A DNA stretch of 64,000 bases from Ensifer sp. LC11 (lineage in GTDB: Bacteria; Pseudomonadota; Alphaproteobacteria; Rhizobiales; Rhizobiaceae). The notes beneath the pieces were generated by a model. That model worked only from the letters and a program-made list of their open reading frames with translations. It was not told the origin of the DNA and ran no database searches. Of this stretch, positions 25,619 to 35,198 are shown piece by piece. A program made the translations under genes and the position numbers. Each line of letters starts with the position of its first letter. Position 1 is the stretch's first letter. The DNA lies in assembly GCF_001695835.1 (NCBI RefSeq), contig NZ_MBSO01000019.1, positions 32,507-96,506 of the forward strand. The letters run 5' to 3'.

Positions 25619-26407
25619 TCAGATGACGAGGATCGGCGCCTTGCCGCGCACGCGACCATAAAGATCCATCACATCCTGGTTGAGCATGCGCACGCAACCG
25701 GACGACACGGCCTTGCCGATCGACTTCCATTCCGGTGTCCCGTGGACCCGGTAGAGCGTGTCCTGTCCATTCTGGAAGATGTAGAGCGCGCGCGAACCCA
25801 AGGGATTGTTGAGGCCTGGCGCCATGCCGCCATTGCTGGCCGAATAGGGCTTCAACTGCGGCTGGCGGGCGATCATGCTGTCGGGCGGGGTCCAGCGCGG
25901 CCACTTCTGCTTCCATTGGATGACGCCGCGGCCCGACCAGGCGAAACCTTCGCGGCCAAGGCCGACACCGTAGCGCAGCGCCCTGCCGCCCGGCTGGATC
26001 AGGTAGAGATAGCGATCGCCGGTATCGACGACGATCGTTCCAGGCTGCTCGCCAAAGGGATCGCTGACTTCCTGCCGGTAGAAGCGTGCGTCGATCTGAC
26101 GGAAGGGTACCTCCGGCACCTGATAGCCGCCATCATTGATGGAGGCATAAATGTCCGAAACATAGAGGCCCTGCGGCGGCAGACCGGTCGGAAGCGGACC
26201 CTCGCCGCCCGGACCTTCATAAACACCCTCGGCGCGCGGATCGGTAAAGCGCCCTTCGAGCGCTGGATTGCGGAAGACCGGCGCCGTCTCATAACGGAAG
26301 ACATCCGTGTTCATCGACGAGGTGCAGCTTGCAAGTCCGGCAGAGGCGAGCGCCACTCCGGACGAGCGAAGAAACTGACGGCGGGAGAAGAGAACTGAAG
26401 AGGACAT
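25619..26407 (-). CDS. L,D-transpeptidase (YkuD), Tat-type lipoprotein
   Basis: 262 aa from ATG 26407. The N-terminus carries a twin-arginine motif (SRRQFLRSSG) followed by a hydrophobic stretch and a lipobox (LASC), so export by Tat and lipidation are predicted. The C-terminal YkuD domain has HGTPE and the active site SSGCVRM. It would form 3-3 peptidoglycan cross-links or attach proteins to peptidoglycan. An upstream in-frame ATG at 26434 is possible; neither start has a strong ribosome site. Neighbours are unrelated. Confidence 0.85.
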   Translation of the reverse strand: MSSSVLFSRRQFLRSSGVALASAGLASCTSSMNTDVFRYETAPVFRNPALEGRFTDPRAEGVYEGPGGEGPLPTGLPPQGLYVSDIYASINDGGYQVPEVPFRQIDARFYRQEVSDPFGEQPGTIVVDTGDRYLYLIQPGGRALRYGVGLGREGFAWSGRGVIQWKQKWPRWTPPDSMIARQPQLKPYSASNGGMAPGLNNPLGSRALYIFQNGQDTLYRVHGTPEWKSIGKAVSSGCVRMLNQDVMDLYGRVRGKAPILVI

Positions 26408-26547
26408 CGAACTCTGGGGGCTTGAGTGCGGCATGAGGAGTGCTGCATGAATTTGCTTAACGAAATGCTACGCACAGCCCCCACGGATTAGGGCGATGCT
26501 TGCATTTACGGCTGGAACGAAGCTTGCGTCGCGGTGCAAAGCAGAGT

Positions 26548-28929
26548 TCAAACGCTATGAGCGTTGAATCGCGGCTGGCGCATCAGCGTCTCGAAGTCTG
26601 CCGCCGAGAGCGGCCGGCTGAAGAAATACCCTTGAATCTCGTCGCAGCCGCTTTGGCGGAGAAATTCGACCTGCGCCTGGGTTTCAACGCCTTCGGCAAT
26701 GACGCGCAGCCCCAGGTTCTGGGCGAGCGAAATGATCGCTGCAGTGATCGCCTTGTCGTCAAGATCTGCAGGGATATCGGCGACGAAGGATCTGTCGATC
26801 TTCAGGCGGCGCACCGGAAACCGCTTCAAGGCGCTGAGGCTCGAGTACCCGGTGCCGAAATCATCGATGGCCAAGTGGACCCCGATCGTCTGCAACTCGT
26901 GCATGGTGGCGATCGCACCCGGCACGTCCTGCATGATCAGGCTCTCGGTCAGTTCGAGTTCGAGGCAGCAGGGATCAAGCTCGGTTTCGGCGAGGATCGC
27001 TGCAACGTGGCCCGCCCAATTTCGCTCCCGGAACTGGCGCGCCGAAACGTTGACGCTGACGATCAGCGGCGGCAGGCCGGCATCCTGCCAGGCCTTCGCC
27101 TGACGGCAGGCGGCGCGCAGCACCCAGTCGCCGATCGGCACGATGAGCCCGGTTTCTTCGGCAAGGGGAATGAAGTCGCCGGGCGAGACTGTGCCGCGCT
27201 CCGGATGGCGCCAGCGAAGTAAAGCTTCGGCCGCAAAGACGCGGCCGTTGGCGAGGTTCATCTGCGGCTGGAACTGCAGGAAGAATTCCTCACGCGCCAG
27301 CGCCCGGCGCAATTCCTCCTGCTGCCTGAGCTTCTCATGCGCCTTGGCCGCCATTTCCTCGGTGAAGACCTGCAGATTGTTGCGGCCGAGCTCCTTGGCG
27401 CGATACATCGCCATATCGGCATTGGCGAGCAGCTCGCCGACCGTCTTGCCCTGATTGGGGAAACAGGCGACACCCATGCTGCAGGTCACCTGCAGGCTCC
27501 GGCCTTCGATCTGCATCGGCGCGGCGATTGCGCGCCTGATGTCCTCGAGCCTCGCCAGCACGATGTCGCGTTCGCAGGGGAGCCCGTTCAGAAGCAGGAT
27601 GAACTCGTCGCCGCCAACGCGCACCACCATATCGGACTTGCGCACCGAGGTACGCATGCGCGAGGCCGTGACCTTCAGCAGTTCGTCGCCGGCGGCATGG
27701 CCCAGCGTATCGTTGACCAGCTTGAAATTGTCGAGATCGAGGAAGGCAAGAACCGCCCATTGCCCCGTGCCGCGCAGGGCTTCGAGTGCCTCGGCGACCT
27801 GCTCCTCGAACAGCGCCCGGTTGGGCAGACCGGTCAGCGCGTCGTGGTGCGCCATGAAACTGATGCGGTCTTCCGCCTGCTTGCGCTCGATCGCGATACC
27901 GGCGAGATGCGCCGCCATCGCGATCAGTTCCTTCTGTCCGTCATCGGGCACGCCCACCGAGCCGGAATAGAGCGCGAAGGTGCCGAGCACCTTGCGCTCG
28001 CGCGAGTGGATCGGGGTCGACCAGCAGGAGCGGAAGCCATAGGGGCGCACCAGCTCGCGATAGTCGTCCCAGAGCGGATCGACGAGGATATCCGATACGA
28101 TCACCTGCTCGCCGCGCCAGGCGGCCGTACCGCAGGAGCCCATGCGAGGTCCGATCTCGACGCCATGGATCGTCGTGCAATAGGACTCATCCAGGCTCGG
28201 CGCCGCGCCATGGAAGAGATAACGGCCATCGGCCGAAAGCAACAGCACGGAGCCTTTGATCCCGGGCATCAGTGCCTCGATCAGCAGGATCATGTCGCGA
28301 AAGAACTCGTCGAGCGGCCGGCCCTTGGCAATCATCTCCAGCAGGCGGGCCTGCCCCTCGAGCAGGCGTTCGGCCGCCTTGCGATCGGAGATATCGCGCG
28401 ATACGCCGACGACGCCGACAATCTTGCCGCGCTTGTTGCGCAGTGGCACCTTGGAGGTCATCAGCCAGCGGTCGCGCCCCTTGCTGACGATCGCCCGCTC
28501 CTCGATGCCGAAGATCGGCTCGCCGGTTTCGATCACACGACGCTCGATGTCGGCAATCGCCTTTGCCATGTGCGGCGGGTGAAGATCGAAGTCGGTCTTG
28601 CCGACGATATCCTTCAGCGCTTCGAGACCGTTGTCGGCAACCGTCACCTGGTTGGCGATCAGGAACCGTCCTTCGACATCCTTGGCGTAGATGTAGTCGG
28701 GGACGTGGTTGATCATCGTTTCCAACCAGTAGTGGCGGTCAGCGATGTCTGGCTCATTCGGAAAGATGCGCGCGACTTCCTCGGCCAGACGGTTGCTGGC
28801 ATCGATCAGGCGACGCGTGTCCTCGTTGCCGCCGGCATTCATGGCAGCGTATCGTGGATTGCGGGACGTGTTCTTCGCCAAGCAAGGCCTCCCGACGCTT
28901 TTCGTCGCGTCGCTGCGATCTTTCCCCAC
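26548..28929 (-). CDS. PAS-GAF-GGDEF-EAL cyclic-di-GMP protein
   Basis: 793 aa from GTG 28929, or 764 from ATG 28842; neither start has a strong ribosome site. Domains in order: PAS (about residues 70-190, HYWLETMINHVPDYIYAKD), GAF (about 205-355), GGDEF with an intact GGDEF motif at 439-443, and EAL with EAL at 568-570 plus ELELTES, DDFGTGYSS and EGVET. Both catalytic halves look functional, so it could make and degrade cyclic-di-GMP. No membrane segment is seen. Single-gene unit. Confidence 0.9.
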   Translation of the reverse strand: MGKDRSDATKSVGRPCLAKNTSRNPRYAAMNAGGNEDTRRLIDASNRLAEEVARIFPNEPDIADRHYWLETMINHVPDYIYAKDVEGRFLIANQVTVADNGLEALKDIVGKTDFDLHPPHMAKAIADIERRVIETGEPIFGIEERAIVSKGRDRWLMTSKVPLRNKRGKIVGVVGVSRDISDRKAAERLLEGQARLLEMIAKGRPLDEFFRDMILLIEALMPGIKGSVLLLSADGRYLFHGAAPSLDESYCTTIHGVEIGPRMGSCGTAAWRGEQVIVSDILVDPLWDDYRELVRPYGFRSCWSTPIHSRERKVLGTFALYSGSVGVPDDGQKELIAMAAHLAGIAIERKQAEDRISFMAHHDALTGLPNRALFEEQVAEALEALRGTGQWAVLAFLDLDNFKLVNDTLGHAAGDELLKVTASRMRTSVRKSDMVVRVGGDEFILLLNGLPCERDIVLARLEDIRRAIAAPMQIEGRSLQVTCSMGVACFPNQGKTVGELLANADMAMYRAKELGRNNLQVFTEEMAAKAHEKLRQQEELRRALAREEFFLQFQPQMNLANGRVFAAEALLRWRHPERGTVSPGDFIPLAEETGLIVPIGDWVLRAACRQAKAWQDAGLPPLIVSVNVSARQFRERNWAGHVAAILAETELDPCCLELELTESLIMQDVPGAIATMHELQTIGVHLAIDDFGTGYSSLSALKRFPVRRLKIDRSFVADIPADLDDKAITAAIISLAQNLGLRVIAEGVETQAQVEFLRQSGCDEIQGYFFSRPLSAADFETLMRQPRFNAHSV

Positions 28930-29022
28930 TTCACGTTAGACGAGCAAGAGTTAGCCCTTCCTAAATAACTTGTAGAAAAATCGTGCAGAGGTTGCAATCG
29001 CCAAGTTGCACGAGCCCAAAGA

Positions 29023-29044
29023 AGGGGTGGGCGACGCCACCCCT
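29023..29044 (-). terminator. Rho-independent terminator of the PepSY unit
   Basis: AGGGGTGG (29023-29030) and CCACCCCT (29037-29044) form a perfect 8-bp stem. On the minus strand TCTTTGGG follows. It lies 9 bases after the stop of the PepSY gene. Confidence 0.75.
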
Positions 29045-29052
29045 GTGCCTGT

Positions 29053-30426
29053 TCAGGACAGGCGCTGGCGCGCCGGGGGAATGAGCATCAAGAGCTGATC
29101 GACGATCACCATCACGACGATCGCAAGCCCCGTCAGCGGGAAGGCTAGTCCGAAGAGTACGGCCATGATCCACAATCCTGCATAGACGCTGCGTCGCGGC
29201 GGCATCGGCGGCACGCCGATGCGCCCGGCCGGGCGACGCTTCCACCACATGACGACGGCGGAAAGCGAGACGAGCACGATGGCGATGCAGGCGGAAAGCA
29301 TCAGCAGCTGGTTAAACCGTCCCCACTCCTGCCCCTTGTGCACGTTGATGCTCCACTCAATCGCCTTTCCAAGCGCCGGATAGTCGCCAAAGGCAATGTC
29401 GACGAGCGGTTTTCCGGAATACTGGTCAATGTGGATCGTGCGTTCCCGTGCGAGATCGGCCGGAAAGATCGCAGCCGTATAGACGCCGGTCTCGTCTGAG
29501 GGGATCGCCAGCTCGTAGCCGGGCAGCATGCCGGCGGCATCGGCAATCGCCACGGCGCGGTCAATCCCGACCGCCCCGACCGAAGCATCGACGTCCGACG
29601 TCGGAACCGGTGCGCTCTCCATCAGCCAGTTGGCCTTGGCCAGCACGTCGGTCGAAACCTTGCTCGAGGTCGGAACCTCATCCCAAAGCTGCGCCGGATA
29701 GCCGAGCCCCATCGCCGTCAGCTTGCCGTTGACGGCCGCACCCCAGTAGCCAGACCAGAGAAGGCCGGAGAAGGCGAGGAAAACGATCAGCACCCCTGCT
29801 CCGATGCCGGTCACGGCATGGAGATCGCGCCAGAAAACGCGACGTTTCGGGGTACCGCGCACCGTCAGCACGCCGCCCGTCTGCTGGCGCGGCCACCAGA
29901 GATAGATGCCGGTGAAGACAAGCAGAATGGCAAAGCCCGCGACGATTTCGATGATCTTTTCGACCGACTTGCCGAAGTAATCGAGACTGTGCAGGTCCTC
30001 GACCACCTGGTTGAACTCCTCTGAAGGCGCGACCCGATCGAGGATGGCGCCCGAATAGGGATCGACGAAGACCAGCATGCGGGCTTTGCCGATGCCGACG
30101 GTGACACGCGCCGAGCGATCGGTGTCGGCGGGCGTGCGGTAAGACACGGCTGCGCTGCCGGGCACCGACTCGACGGCGGTGGCGACGATCGCCGAAGGGG
30201 CCAGCCGTTCGGCACCAACCGGCACGACGTTGCGGTAGGCAAAGACGGTGTCATCGATCTCGTCATTGAAGAGATAAAGCCCGCCGGTGACAGCGAGGCT
30301 GATCATGAAGGGAATGACGAGCAGGCCGGCGAAGAAGTGCCAGCGCCAGATGGCACGATAGAGCGAAACGCCGCGCTCGGCGGCGACCGGCTGCATTGCG
30401 GCGCCGGTAAAGGATGCGGTTGTCAT
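29053..30426 (-). CDS. PepSY-associated membrane protein
   Basis: 457 aa with four or five membrane helices (about residues 28-50, 160-180, 208-228, 385-405 and 425-450). It has the PepSY-TM layout, with HFFAGLLVIPFMISLAVTGGLYLFNDEID near the start and DLHAVTGIGAGVLIVFLAFSGLLW in the middle. The conserved His residues in the first and third helices are typical of family members that reduce or handle iron or copper. It follows the DUF2946-like gene by 130 bases on the same strand. Confidence 0.85.
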   Translation of the reverse strand: MTTASFTGAAMQPVAAERGVSLYRAIWRWHFFAGLLVIPFMISLAVTGGLYLFNDEIDDTVFAYRNVVPVGAERLAPSAIVATAVESVPGSAAVSYRTPADTDRSARVTVGIGKARMLVFVDPYSGAILDRVAPSEEFNQVVEDLHSLDYFGKSVEKIIEIVAGFAILLVFTGIYLWWPRQQTGGVLTVRGTPKRRVFWRDLHAVTGIGAGVLIVFLAFSGLLWSGYWGAAVNGKLTAMGLGYPAQLWDEVPTSSKVSTDVLAKANWLMESAPVPTSDVDASVGAVGIDRAVAIADAAGMLPGYELAIPSDETGVYTAAIFPADLARERTIHIDQYSGKPLVDIAFGDYPALGKAIEWSINVHKGQEWGRFNQLLMLSACIAIVLVSLSAVVMWWKRRPAGRIGVPPMPPRRSVYAGLWIMAVLFGLAFPLTGLAIVVMVIVDQLLMLIPPARQRLS

Positions 30427-30556
30427 GATGTTCTCCGGGGAAGTTCCGCTTTGCGCGACTTCGCCTCTTGAGGGGCGGGACGGCTCCGGACGCTAGCGCA
30501 GCGCATCGAAACGCTTTCGACGCGGCTGCGGCCGACTGGTCGCCATCAGGCGGATA

Positions 30557-31075
30557 TCAGGCGGAGAAAGCTGATGGAGGCGCCCTTGGTCCCGCACCGG
30601 TCAACAGAACGGCGTGAACGAGCACAAGCTCGTTGGATTGGAGGGACGGCGGCAAAGCCGGCAAATGCGGCGGGGTCGATATCCGATAGGACGTCGGCAG
30701 CGCGCCCGGCGCAACGAGGCAGCAGGACTGGCACCCATGGCCTTTCGTGCCGCCCTTGCCATCGGGATCGTCGTGACCGGTGAGGCAGAGATCGGCAAGA
30801 GTGCCATCGGGAAGGACGTAGGCGGCCATAGCCGGTGCGACCGGCATGGCGGCGGCAGGCTGCTGGACGAAGGCCGACACGACGAGGACCAGCGCGCACA
30901 ACATGCGCGCCGCCAAATCCGTCAGCCGATCTCCCAGAAACCGTCGCGCCAATTGTGCCCCCGAAAACCGAGAGCGACAGCTAAAGTCCGCCGACGAGAA
31001 AGGCAAGCGGGCAATGAGCCGCATGCCCGCATCAAAACATTTCATGTCTGATATCAGCGCGATCTGCTTCCGCAT
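30557..31075 (-). CDS. DUF2946-like Cys-rich small membrane protein
   Basis: 172 aa from ATG 31075 (AAGGACGTGGGG upstream), but a later ATG near 30907, at a signal-peptide-like segment MLCALVLVVSAFVQQPAAA, may be the true start. The mature part has DLCLTGHDDPDGKGGTKGHGCQSCCLVAPGA, the His/Cys cluster of the DUF2946 family, often located beside metal-uptake receptors. Probably binds a metal in the periplasm. It is the first gene of the pair with the PepSY protein. Confidence 0.65.
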   Translation of the reverse strand: MRKQIALISDMKCFDAGMRLIARLPFSSADFSCRSRFSGAQLARRFLGDRLTDLAARMLCALVLVVSAFVQQPAAAMPVAPAMAAYVLPDGTLADLCLTGHDDPDGKGGTKGHGCQSCCLVAPGALPTSYRISTPPHLPALPPSLQSNELVLVHAVLLTGAGPRAPPSAFSA

Positions 31076-31126
31076 CCCCACGTCCTTGCCTAAGACAGGC
31101 CACGGCAACGACGGGAGGAATTCGGC

Positions 31127-31786
31127 ATGCTGACGATCTATGGGGTCTACCGCTCACGCGCATCGCGCAACTACTGGATGGCGGGGGAGCTCGGCATCCC
31201 CTTCAAATCGGTGCCGGTCGTCCAGGCCCGCCGCGTTGCCGACCCACTTGCCACCGACGCCCCCATCAACACCAAGTCGCCGGCCTTCCTCGCCGTCAAT
31301 CCAATGGGCCTGATCCCGGCGATCGAAGACGATGGCGTGGTGCTGACGGAGTCGCTTGCCAACAATCTCTACCTCGCCCGCAAATATGGCGGCCCGCTGG
31401 CGCCAGCCGACGTGCGCGAGGAAGGCCTGATGGGCAACTGGACGATGTGGGCAGCGACCGAGGTCGAGCCCCATGCGGTGCAGATCATCCTGACCTTTGA
31501 CTATGGCGCGGAGGGAACCGAAGCAGGCAAAGCGACGATCGCAAAATGCGCCAAGGCGCTCGACAAGGTCTTCGCGCACATGGATGGCCACCTCGATGGG
31601 CGCGACTATCTCGTCGGCGACCGCTTCACCGTGGCCGATCTCAACCTTGCGGAAGTCTTCCGCTACGCCATGAGCCAGAAGCAGCTTTTCGAGAAGTATC
31701 CACGCGTCGCCGCCTGGCTTTCCCGCTGCCAGGCCAGGCCCGCGTTCAAGGCGATGATGGACGTGCGCCTGGGCGAACCGGAATAG
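31127..31786 (+). CDS. Glutathione S-transferase
   Basis: 219 aa. N-terminal thioredoxin-like domain ([26 protein letters not shown]) with a LVPE-like [24 protein letters not shown] glutathione site, then an all-helical C-terminal domain ([19 protein letters not shown]). Substrate unknown. GGAGGAATTCGGC precedes the ATG. It is the last plus-strand gene before a convergent LysR gene. Confidence 0.9.
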   Translation: MLTIYGVYRSRASRNYWMAGELGIPFKSVPVVQARRVADPLATDAPINTKSPAFLAVNPMGLIPAIEDDGVVLTESLANNLYLARKYGGPLAPADVREEGLMGNWTMWAATEVEPHAVQIILTFDYGAEGTEAGKATIAKCAKALDKVFAHMDGHLDGRDYLVGDRFTVADLNLAEVFRYAMSQKQLFEKYPRVAAWLSRCQARPAFKAMMDVRLGEPE

Positions 31787-31820
31787 GCGGCCGCCGAAGG
31801 ACCGACGCGCCCGATTGTCA

Positions 31821-32759
31821 TCAGCTCATGGTCGCCGCGTCAAAGTGGACACGCGGCGCCTTGGCGTCCAGCAGACGCATGCCCTCTTCCACCTCGTCGC
31901 GGACCCAGCGCTTGAAGGCGATCGCAGCCTTGCTTTCGCGCCGCGACGGAGAGCTGACGAAGTAGTGGCCGTAACCGGTCTTGGCGCGCACACCGAAGGG
32001 CACGACCAGGCTACCTTGCGTGATCGCGAAACCGGCAAGCGTCTGCCAGGCGAGCATCACCCCCTGGCCGGAGATCGCGGCGTCGAGCACCAGTGACGCC
32101 TCGTTGAAGGTGTGGCGCACGCGCATCTCTGCGCCCGACAGACCGACCTCGCGAAACCACACCTCCCAGCTGAACATCGAGTGACCGTCAATGACAGCAG
32201 GCAGTTTTAGAATATCTGCAGGCACACGCAGGCCCTCAGCCATGGCCGGTGAGCAGACCGGAAAGACTTCCTGCTGCAAAAGCGGCTCGGATCTGACGCC
32301 GGGCCACTCCCCCGTACCGACACGAATGCCGACATCTACGTCCGATGTGTCGAGATTGACGAGCTTTGTCGTCGCATCGATGCGCAGGCGAATGTCGGGG
32401 TGACGCTCGGCGAAACGGTTCAGCCGATAGACCAGCCAGCGGGCAGCGAAGACCGGCGCGACCGAGATTGTCAGCACCGACTCGTCGCGCCGGCGCGCCG
32501 ACGCCACGGCTTCCGCGAGTTCGCCGAAACCGCTCGTGAGGCGAGCAAGGAAACGCTGGCCGAAATCGGTCGCGACCAGACCGCGCGGCGTGCGCTCGAA
32601 AAGGGTGCGGCCGAGCTGGGCCTCCGACTTGGCGATCTGCTGGCTGACGGCGCCGGCTGTCACGCCCAGTTCATCGCCCGCCGCCGCCAGCGAGCCGAGC
32701 CGCCCGACAGCTTCGACAGCGCGCAGCCCATTCAGGTGGACAGTGTTCAGGTCTCTCAT
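31821..32759 (-). CDS. LysR-family regulator, GcvA-like
   Basis: 312 aa. Winged helix LNGLRAVEAVGRLGSLAAAGDELGVTAGAVSQQIAKSEAQLG and a GcvA-type effector domain (VAPVFAARWLVYRLNRFAERHPDIRLRI). GcvA relatives control glycine cleavage, beta-lactamase or small membrane-protein genes. A short dyad AGTTTttctAAACT lies 3 bases upstream of its start, in the region shared with the divergent small gene at 32849, its most likely target. Confidence 0.9.
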   Translation of the reverse strand: MRDLNTVHLNGLRAVEAVGRLGSLAAAGDELGVTAGAVSQQIAKSEAQLGRTLFERTPRGLVATDFGQRFLARLTSGFGELAEAVASARRRDESVLTISVAPVFAARWLVYRLNRFAERHPDIRLRIDATTKLVNLDTSDVDVGIRVGTGEWPGVRSEPLLQQEVFPVCSPAMAEGLRVPADILKLPAVIDGHSMFSWEVWFREVGLSGAEMRVRHTFNEASLVLDAAISGQGVMLAWQTLAGFAITQGSLVVPFGVRAKTGYGHYFVSSPSRRESKAAIAFKRWVRDEVEEGMRLLDAKAPRVHFDAATMS

Positions 32760-32761
32760 AT

Positions 32762-32775
32762 AGTTTTTCTAAACT
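32762..32775. promoter_or_regulatory. Candidate GcvA-type operator
   Basis: AGTTT (32762-32766) and AAACT (32771-32775) are perfect arms around TTCT, within T-x11-A spacing typical for LysR proteins. It lies immediately upstream of the LysR gene and 74 bases before the divergent small gene. Confidence 0.5.
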
Positions 32776-32848
32776 CATTCGGTGCCATTCTCAATTGCAA
32801 AGAACGCGAGACAGGCAGATCATCCAGACATCGAAAGGATGGTCCGCC

Positions 32849-33058
32849 ATGCTGAAGTTTCTCTCGATACTGACCTCATACAGGGCTTCGGACGACCGGA
32901 TGCACGATGCACCCCTAGCGTGGGCGCGCGATCCGCTGCAGCACCCGGATCTGGAGCGCATGGATGAGCGCGAACTCGGCGACCTGCCGTTCCCCGGCTG
33001 GCCCTGGCCGCGCGCATCCGAATGCGCCGGAGATTGCCTTCAGGCCGGCGGCCGGTGA
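32849..33058 (+). CDS. Small protein, function unknown
   Basis: 69 aa. AAAGGA 9 bases before ATG 32849. The N-terminus MLKFLSILTSYRASDDRMHDAPLAWARDPLQHPDLERMDERELGDLPF is a pattern I recognise from small unnamed proteins of Rhizobiaceae that sit opposite GcvA-like regulators. There is no signal peptide. Likely controlled by the adjacent LysR protein. Confidence 0.65.
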   Translation: MLKFLSILTSYRASDDRMHDAPLAWARDPLQHPDLERMDERELGDLPFPGWPWPRASECAGDCLQAGGR

Positions 33059-33088
33059 CGGGATGCGGCAGTGTGATATGCTGACGGA

Positions 33089-33442
33089 ATGAGCGAGGAT
33101 CTTGACCGCAACTTCGCGCGCGTCGTCAAGCTGGCGGAGGCCGCCGGCCTGCCGGAGGTTTCGATCGGCACGTCCTACGGCACGCCTGCCCTGCTGGTAA
33201 AGGACAAGAGCTTCGTGCGCATGAAGGATAGCGAAACGCTCGTGGTCATGTGCGCACTCGAAGAAAAGGAAATGTTGCTGGAGCTCGATGCCCAACTCTA
33301 CTTCGAGACCGATCACTACAAGGGCTGGCCGGCCATGCTCGTCCGGCTTTCAGCCATCGACGACGCGAGCCTCACCGGGCGACTGGTCGCCGCCTGGCGC
33401 GAGAAGGCGCCGAAGAAGCTCGCAGCAAGCTTCGCCGCCTGA
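33089..33442 (+). CDS. MmcQ/YjbR family protein
   Basis: 117 aa, the whole length of the YjbR domain (VSIGTSYGTPALLVKDKSFVRMKDSETLVVMCALEEKEMLLELDAQLYFETDHYKGWPAMLVRL). The fold resembles a DNA-binding double wing, but no target or reaction is established. It lies 30 bases after the small gene and may be cotranscribed with it. Confidence 0.85.
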   Translation: MSEDLDRNFARVVKLAEAAGLPEVSIGTSYGTPALLVKDKSFVRMKDSETLVVMCALEEKEMLLELDAQLYFETDHYKGWPAMLVRLSAIDDASLTGRLVAAWREKAPKKLAASFAA

Positions 33443-33507
33443 GGGCTGAAATTCCTCTTGTTTGAGCGGACGCGTGCCGCAAGCACTGCCCACACGGATG
33501 TGACCTT

Positions 33508-34089
33508 TCAGGCCCGTCCGCCGACCTTGTAAACCAGGCAGGCTTTGCCATTGACCCTTCTTACGTCTTCCAGCTCCACGTGATGGCGTCGCGCGATCGT
33601 CTCGAACAGGGCCTTGCCCCTACCCACGACAAGCGGATGGATGGTGAGGCGCAACTCATCGATCAGCCCCCGATCCATCAGGCTCGAAACCGTTTGCGCA
33701 CCGCCGACCACATAGATCGTTCGCCCAGGCGCCTTGCGCAGCCGTTCGATCTCGGCAGCGTCGCGAATGATGGTGGAATTGGCCCACTGCACGCTGGCGA
33801 GGCTCTTGGACAGAACATAATGCGGCGTACGAAGCGCAAAATCCGCATATTCGATTTCTTCCTGTGTCGGGATGTTTCCGGTGAGCTCCAGCGGCGAATG
33901 CGGATCACGCTTGATCGCACTCCAGTACTGCTCGTAGCCTGCGTACATGCCGCTCCCCAGAACGCAGGCATCGATCTCGGGCAAAAGGTCAAACGTGTCC
34001 GACCAGGAATCGACCCAATCGGCGTAGCCATCCGGTCCGTCGATCTTCCCGTCGATGGACATCTGCATGCCGGCAACCATCTTGCGCAT
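33508..34089 (-). CDS. Dihydrofolate-reductase-like RibD C-terminal domain protein
   Basis: 193 aa, RibD_C fold (MRKMVAGMQMSIDGKIDGPDG at the start; GRTIYVVGGAQTVSSLMDRGLIDELRLTIHPLVVGRGKALFE in the second half). Family members are NADPH-dependent reductases related to DHFR, mostly uncharacterised. ATG 34089 has AAGGAG six bases before; an upstream frame to 34119 adds nothing conserved. Confidence 0.85.
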   Translation of the reverse strand: MRKMVAGMQMSIDGKIDGPDGYADWVDSWSDTFDLLPEIDACVLGSGMYAGYEQYWSAIKRDPHSPLELTGNIPTQEEIEYADFALRTPHYVLSKSLASVQWANSTIIRDAAEIERLRKAPGRTIYVVGGAQTVSSLMDRGLIDELRLTIHPLVVGRGKALFETIARRHHVELEDVRRVNGKACLVYKVGGRA

Positions 34090-34259
34090 CGTCATCTCCT
34101 TGTTGACGTTCCTCAACAAGGACGTGCGACAGGTGGATCAGCCGACAGCGGGCGCAAAAATCTCTGCTGCGGCAACGGCGCGATTGACGACGCCATCTCT
34201 TCCAATTCCCATCCGACGCCTATACCGGTGGGTGCTGCAAGCCGGACAGGTGCTCTTCC

Positions 34260-35186
34260 ATGATCGTTCGCAACCGCCCCACCCTTCTGAAACTGTTCTT
34301 CATCCTGCGCGGGTCGGTCATTCAGCGGATCTTTCCGCAGGTGCTGTTCGTCTTTGGCCTTTCCGCACTCGTCGTCTGGGCTCACCGCGTCGATCCCGGT
34401 TTGGTTCCAAGCGTCAGCAGCGGCCCCTTCGCGCTGCTCGGCATCGCGCTCTCCGTGTTCCTCGGGTTCCGCAACAATGCCTGCTACGACCGCTGGTGGG
34501 AGGCGCGCAAAGACTGGGGGCAACTGATCTTCACGTCGCGCGATCTCGCCCGCCAGACGCTGATCTTCGCCGATACGGCCCACGAATCAGGGAAGCAGGC
34601 GCGGCAGCGGCTTCTCAATGTCGCGATCGCCTTTGCTCACGCTCTGGTCTACCACTTGCGGCCGGGCAGTGATGTATCCAGAGCGCTGACGCGGCTGCCA
34701 GACGATCTCTCTCCAGGCTACAAGGCGAGCCGCAATGGACCGGACTACCTGCTTCGCGAAATGGGTCGCGAGGCGGCCAAGCTTAGAACCTCCGGCGCGA
34801 TCAGCGATGTTGAATGGGTACTGCTCGACGGTACGGTCGGCAAGATGTCGGTGGTGCTTGCCGCCTGCGAGCGCATCCGCAACACGCCGGTGCCTTTCGG
34901 CTACACGCTGCTCTTGCACCGCACCGCCTATCTCTTCTGCTTCCTGCTGCCTTTCGGCTTTGCCGATGCGCTGGGTTGGGCGACGCCCTTTGTCACCGCG
35001 CTGGTCGCCTACACCTTCTTCGGCCTCGATGCGCTCGGCGACGAGTTGGAGGAGCCGTTCGGCGTGCTGCCGAACGACCTGCCGATCATGGCACTTGCCG
35101 AGATTATCGAGATCAACCTTCGTGAGGCGCTCGGCGAAACCGACCTCCCGCCGCTACCACGGCCCAAGGACTACATTCTGATGTAG
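34260..35186 (+). CDS. Bestrophin-family channel protein
   Basis: 308 aa with four hydrophobic segments and the bestrophin signature GIALSVFLGFRNNACYDRWWEARKDWGQLI near residues 61-90, plus FFGLDALGDELEEPFG near the C-terminus. Bacterial bestrophins form pentameric ion channels, mostly cation-selective. Single gene, convergent with a GST gene. Confidence 0.9.
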   Translation: MIVRNRPTLLKLFFILRGSVIQRIFPQVLFVFGLSALVVWAHRVDPGLVPSVSSGPFALLGIALSVFLGFRNNACYDRWWEARKDWGQLIFTSRDLARQTLIFADTAHESGKQARQRLLNVAIAFAHALVYHLRPGSDVSRALTRLPDDLSPGYKASRNGPDYLLREMGREAAKLRTSGAISDVEWVLLDGTVGKMSVVLAACERIRNTPVPFGYTLLLHRTAYLFCFLLPFGFADALGWATPFVTALVAYTFFGLDALGDELEEPFGVLPNDLPIMALAEIIEINLREALGETDLPPLPRPKDYILM

Positions 35187-35198
35187 GCGCGGTGCGTC

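Noticed and set aside
27337..28968. 543-codon plus-strand frame opposite the PAS-GAF-GGDEF-EAL gene
   Set aside because: Shadow; the minus-strand protein has intact catalytic motifs.
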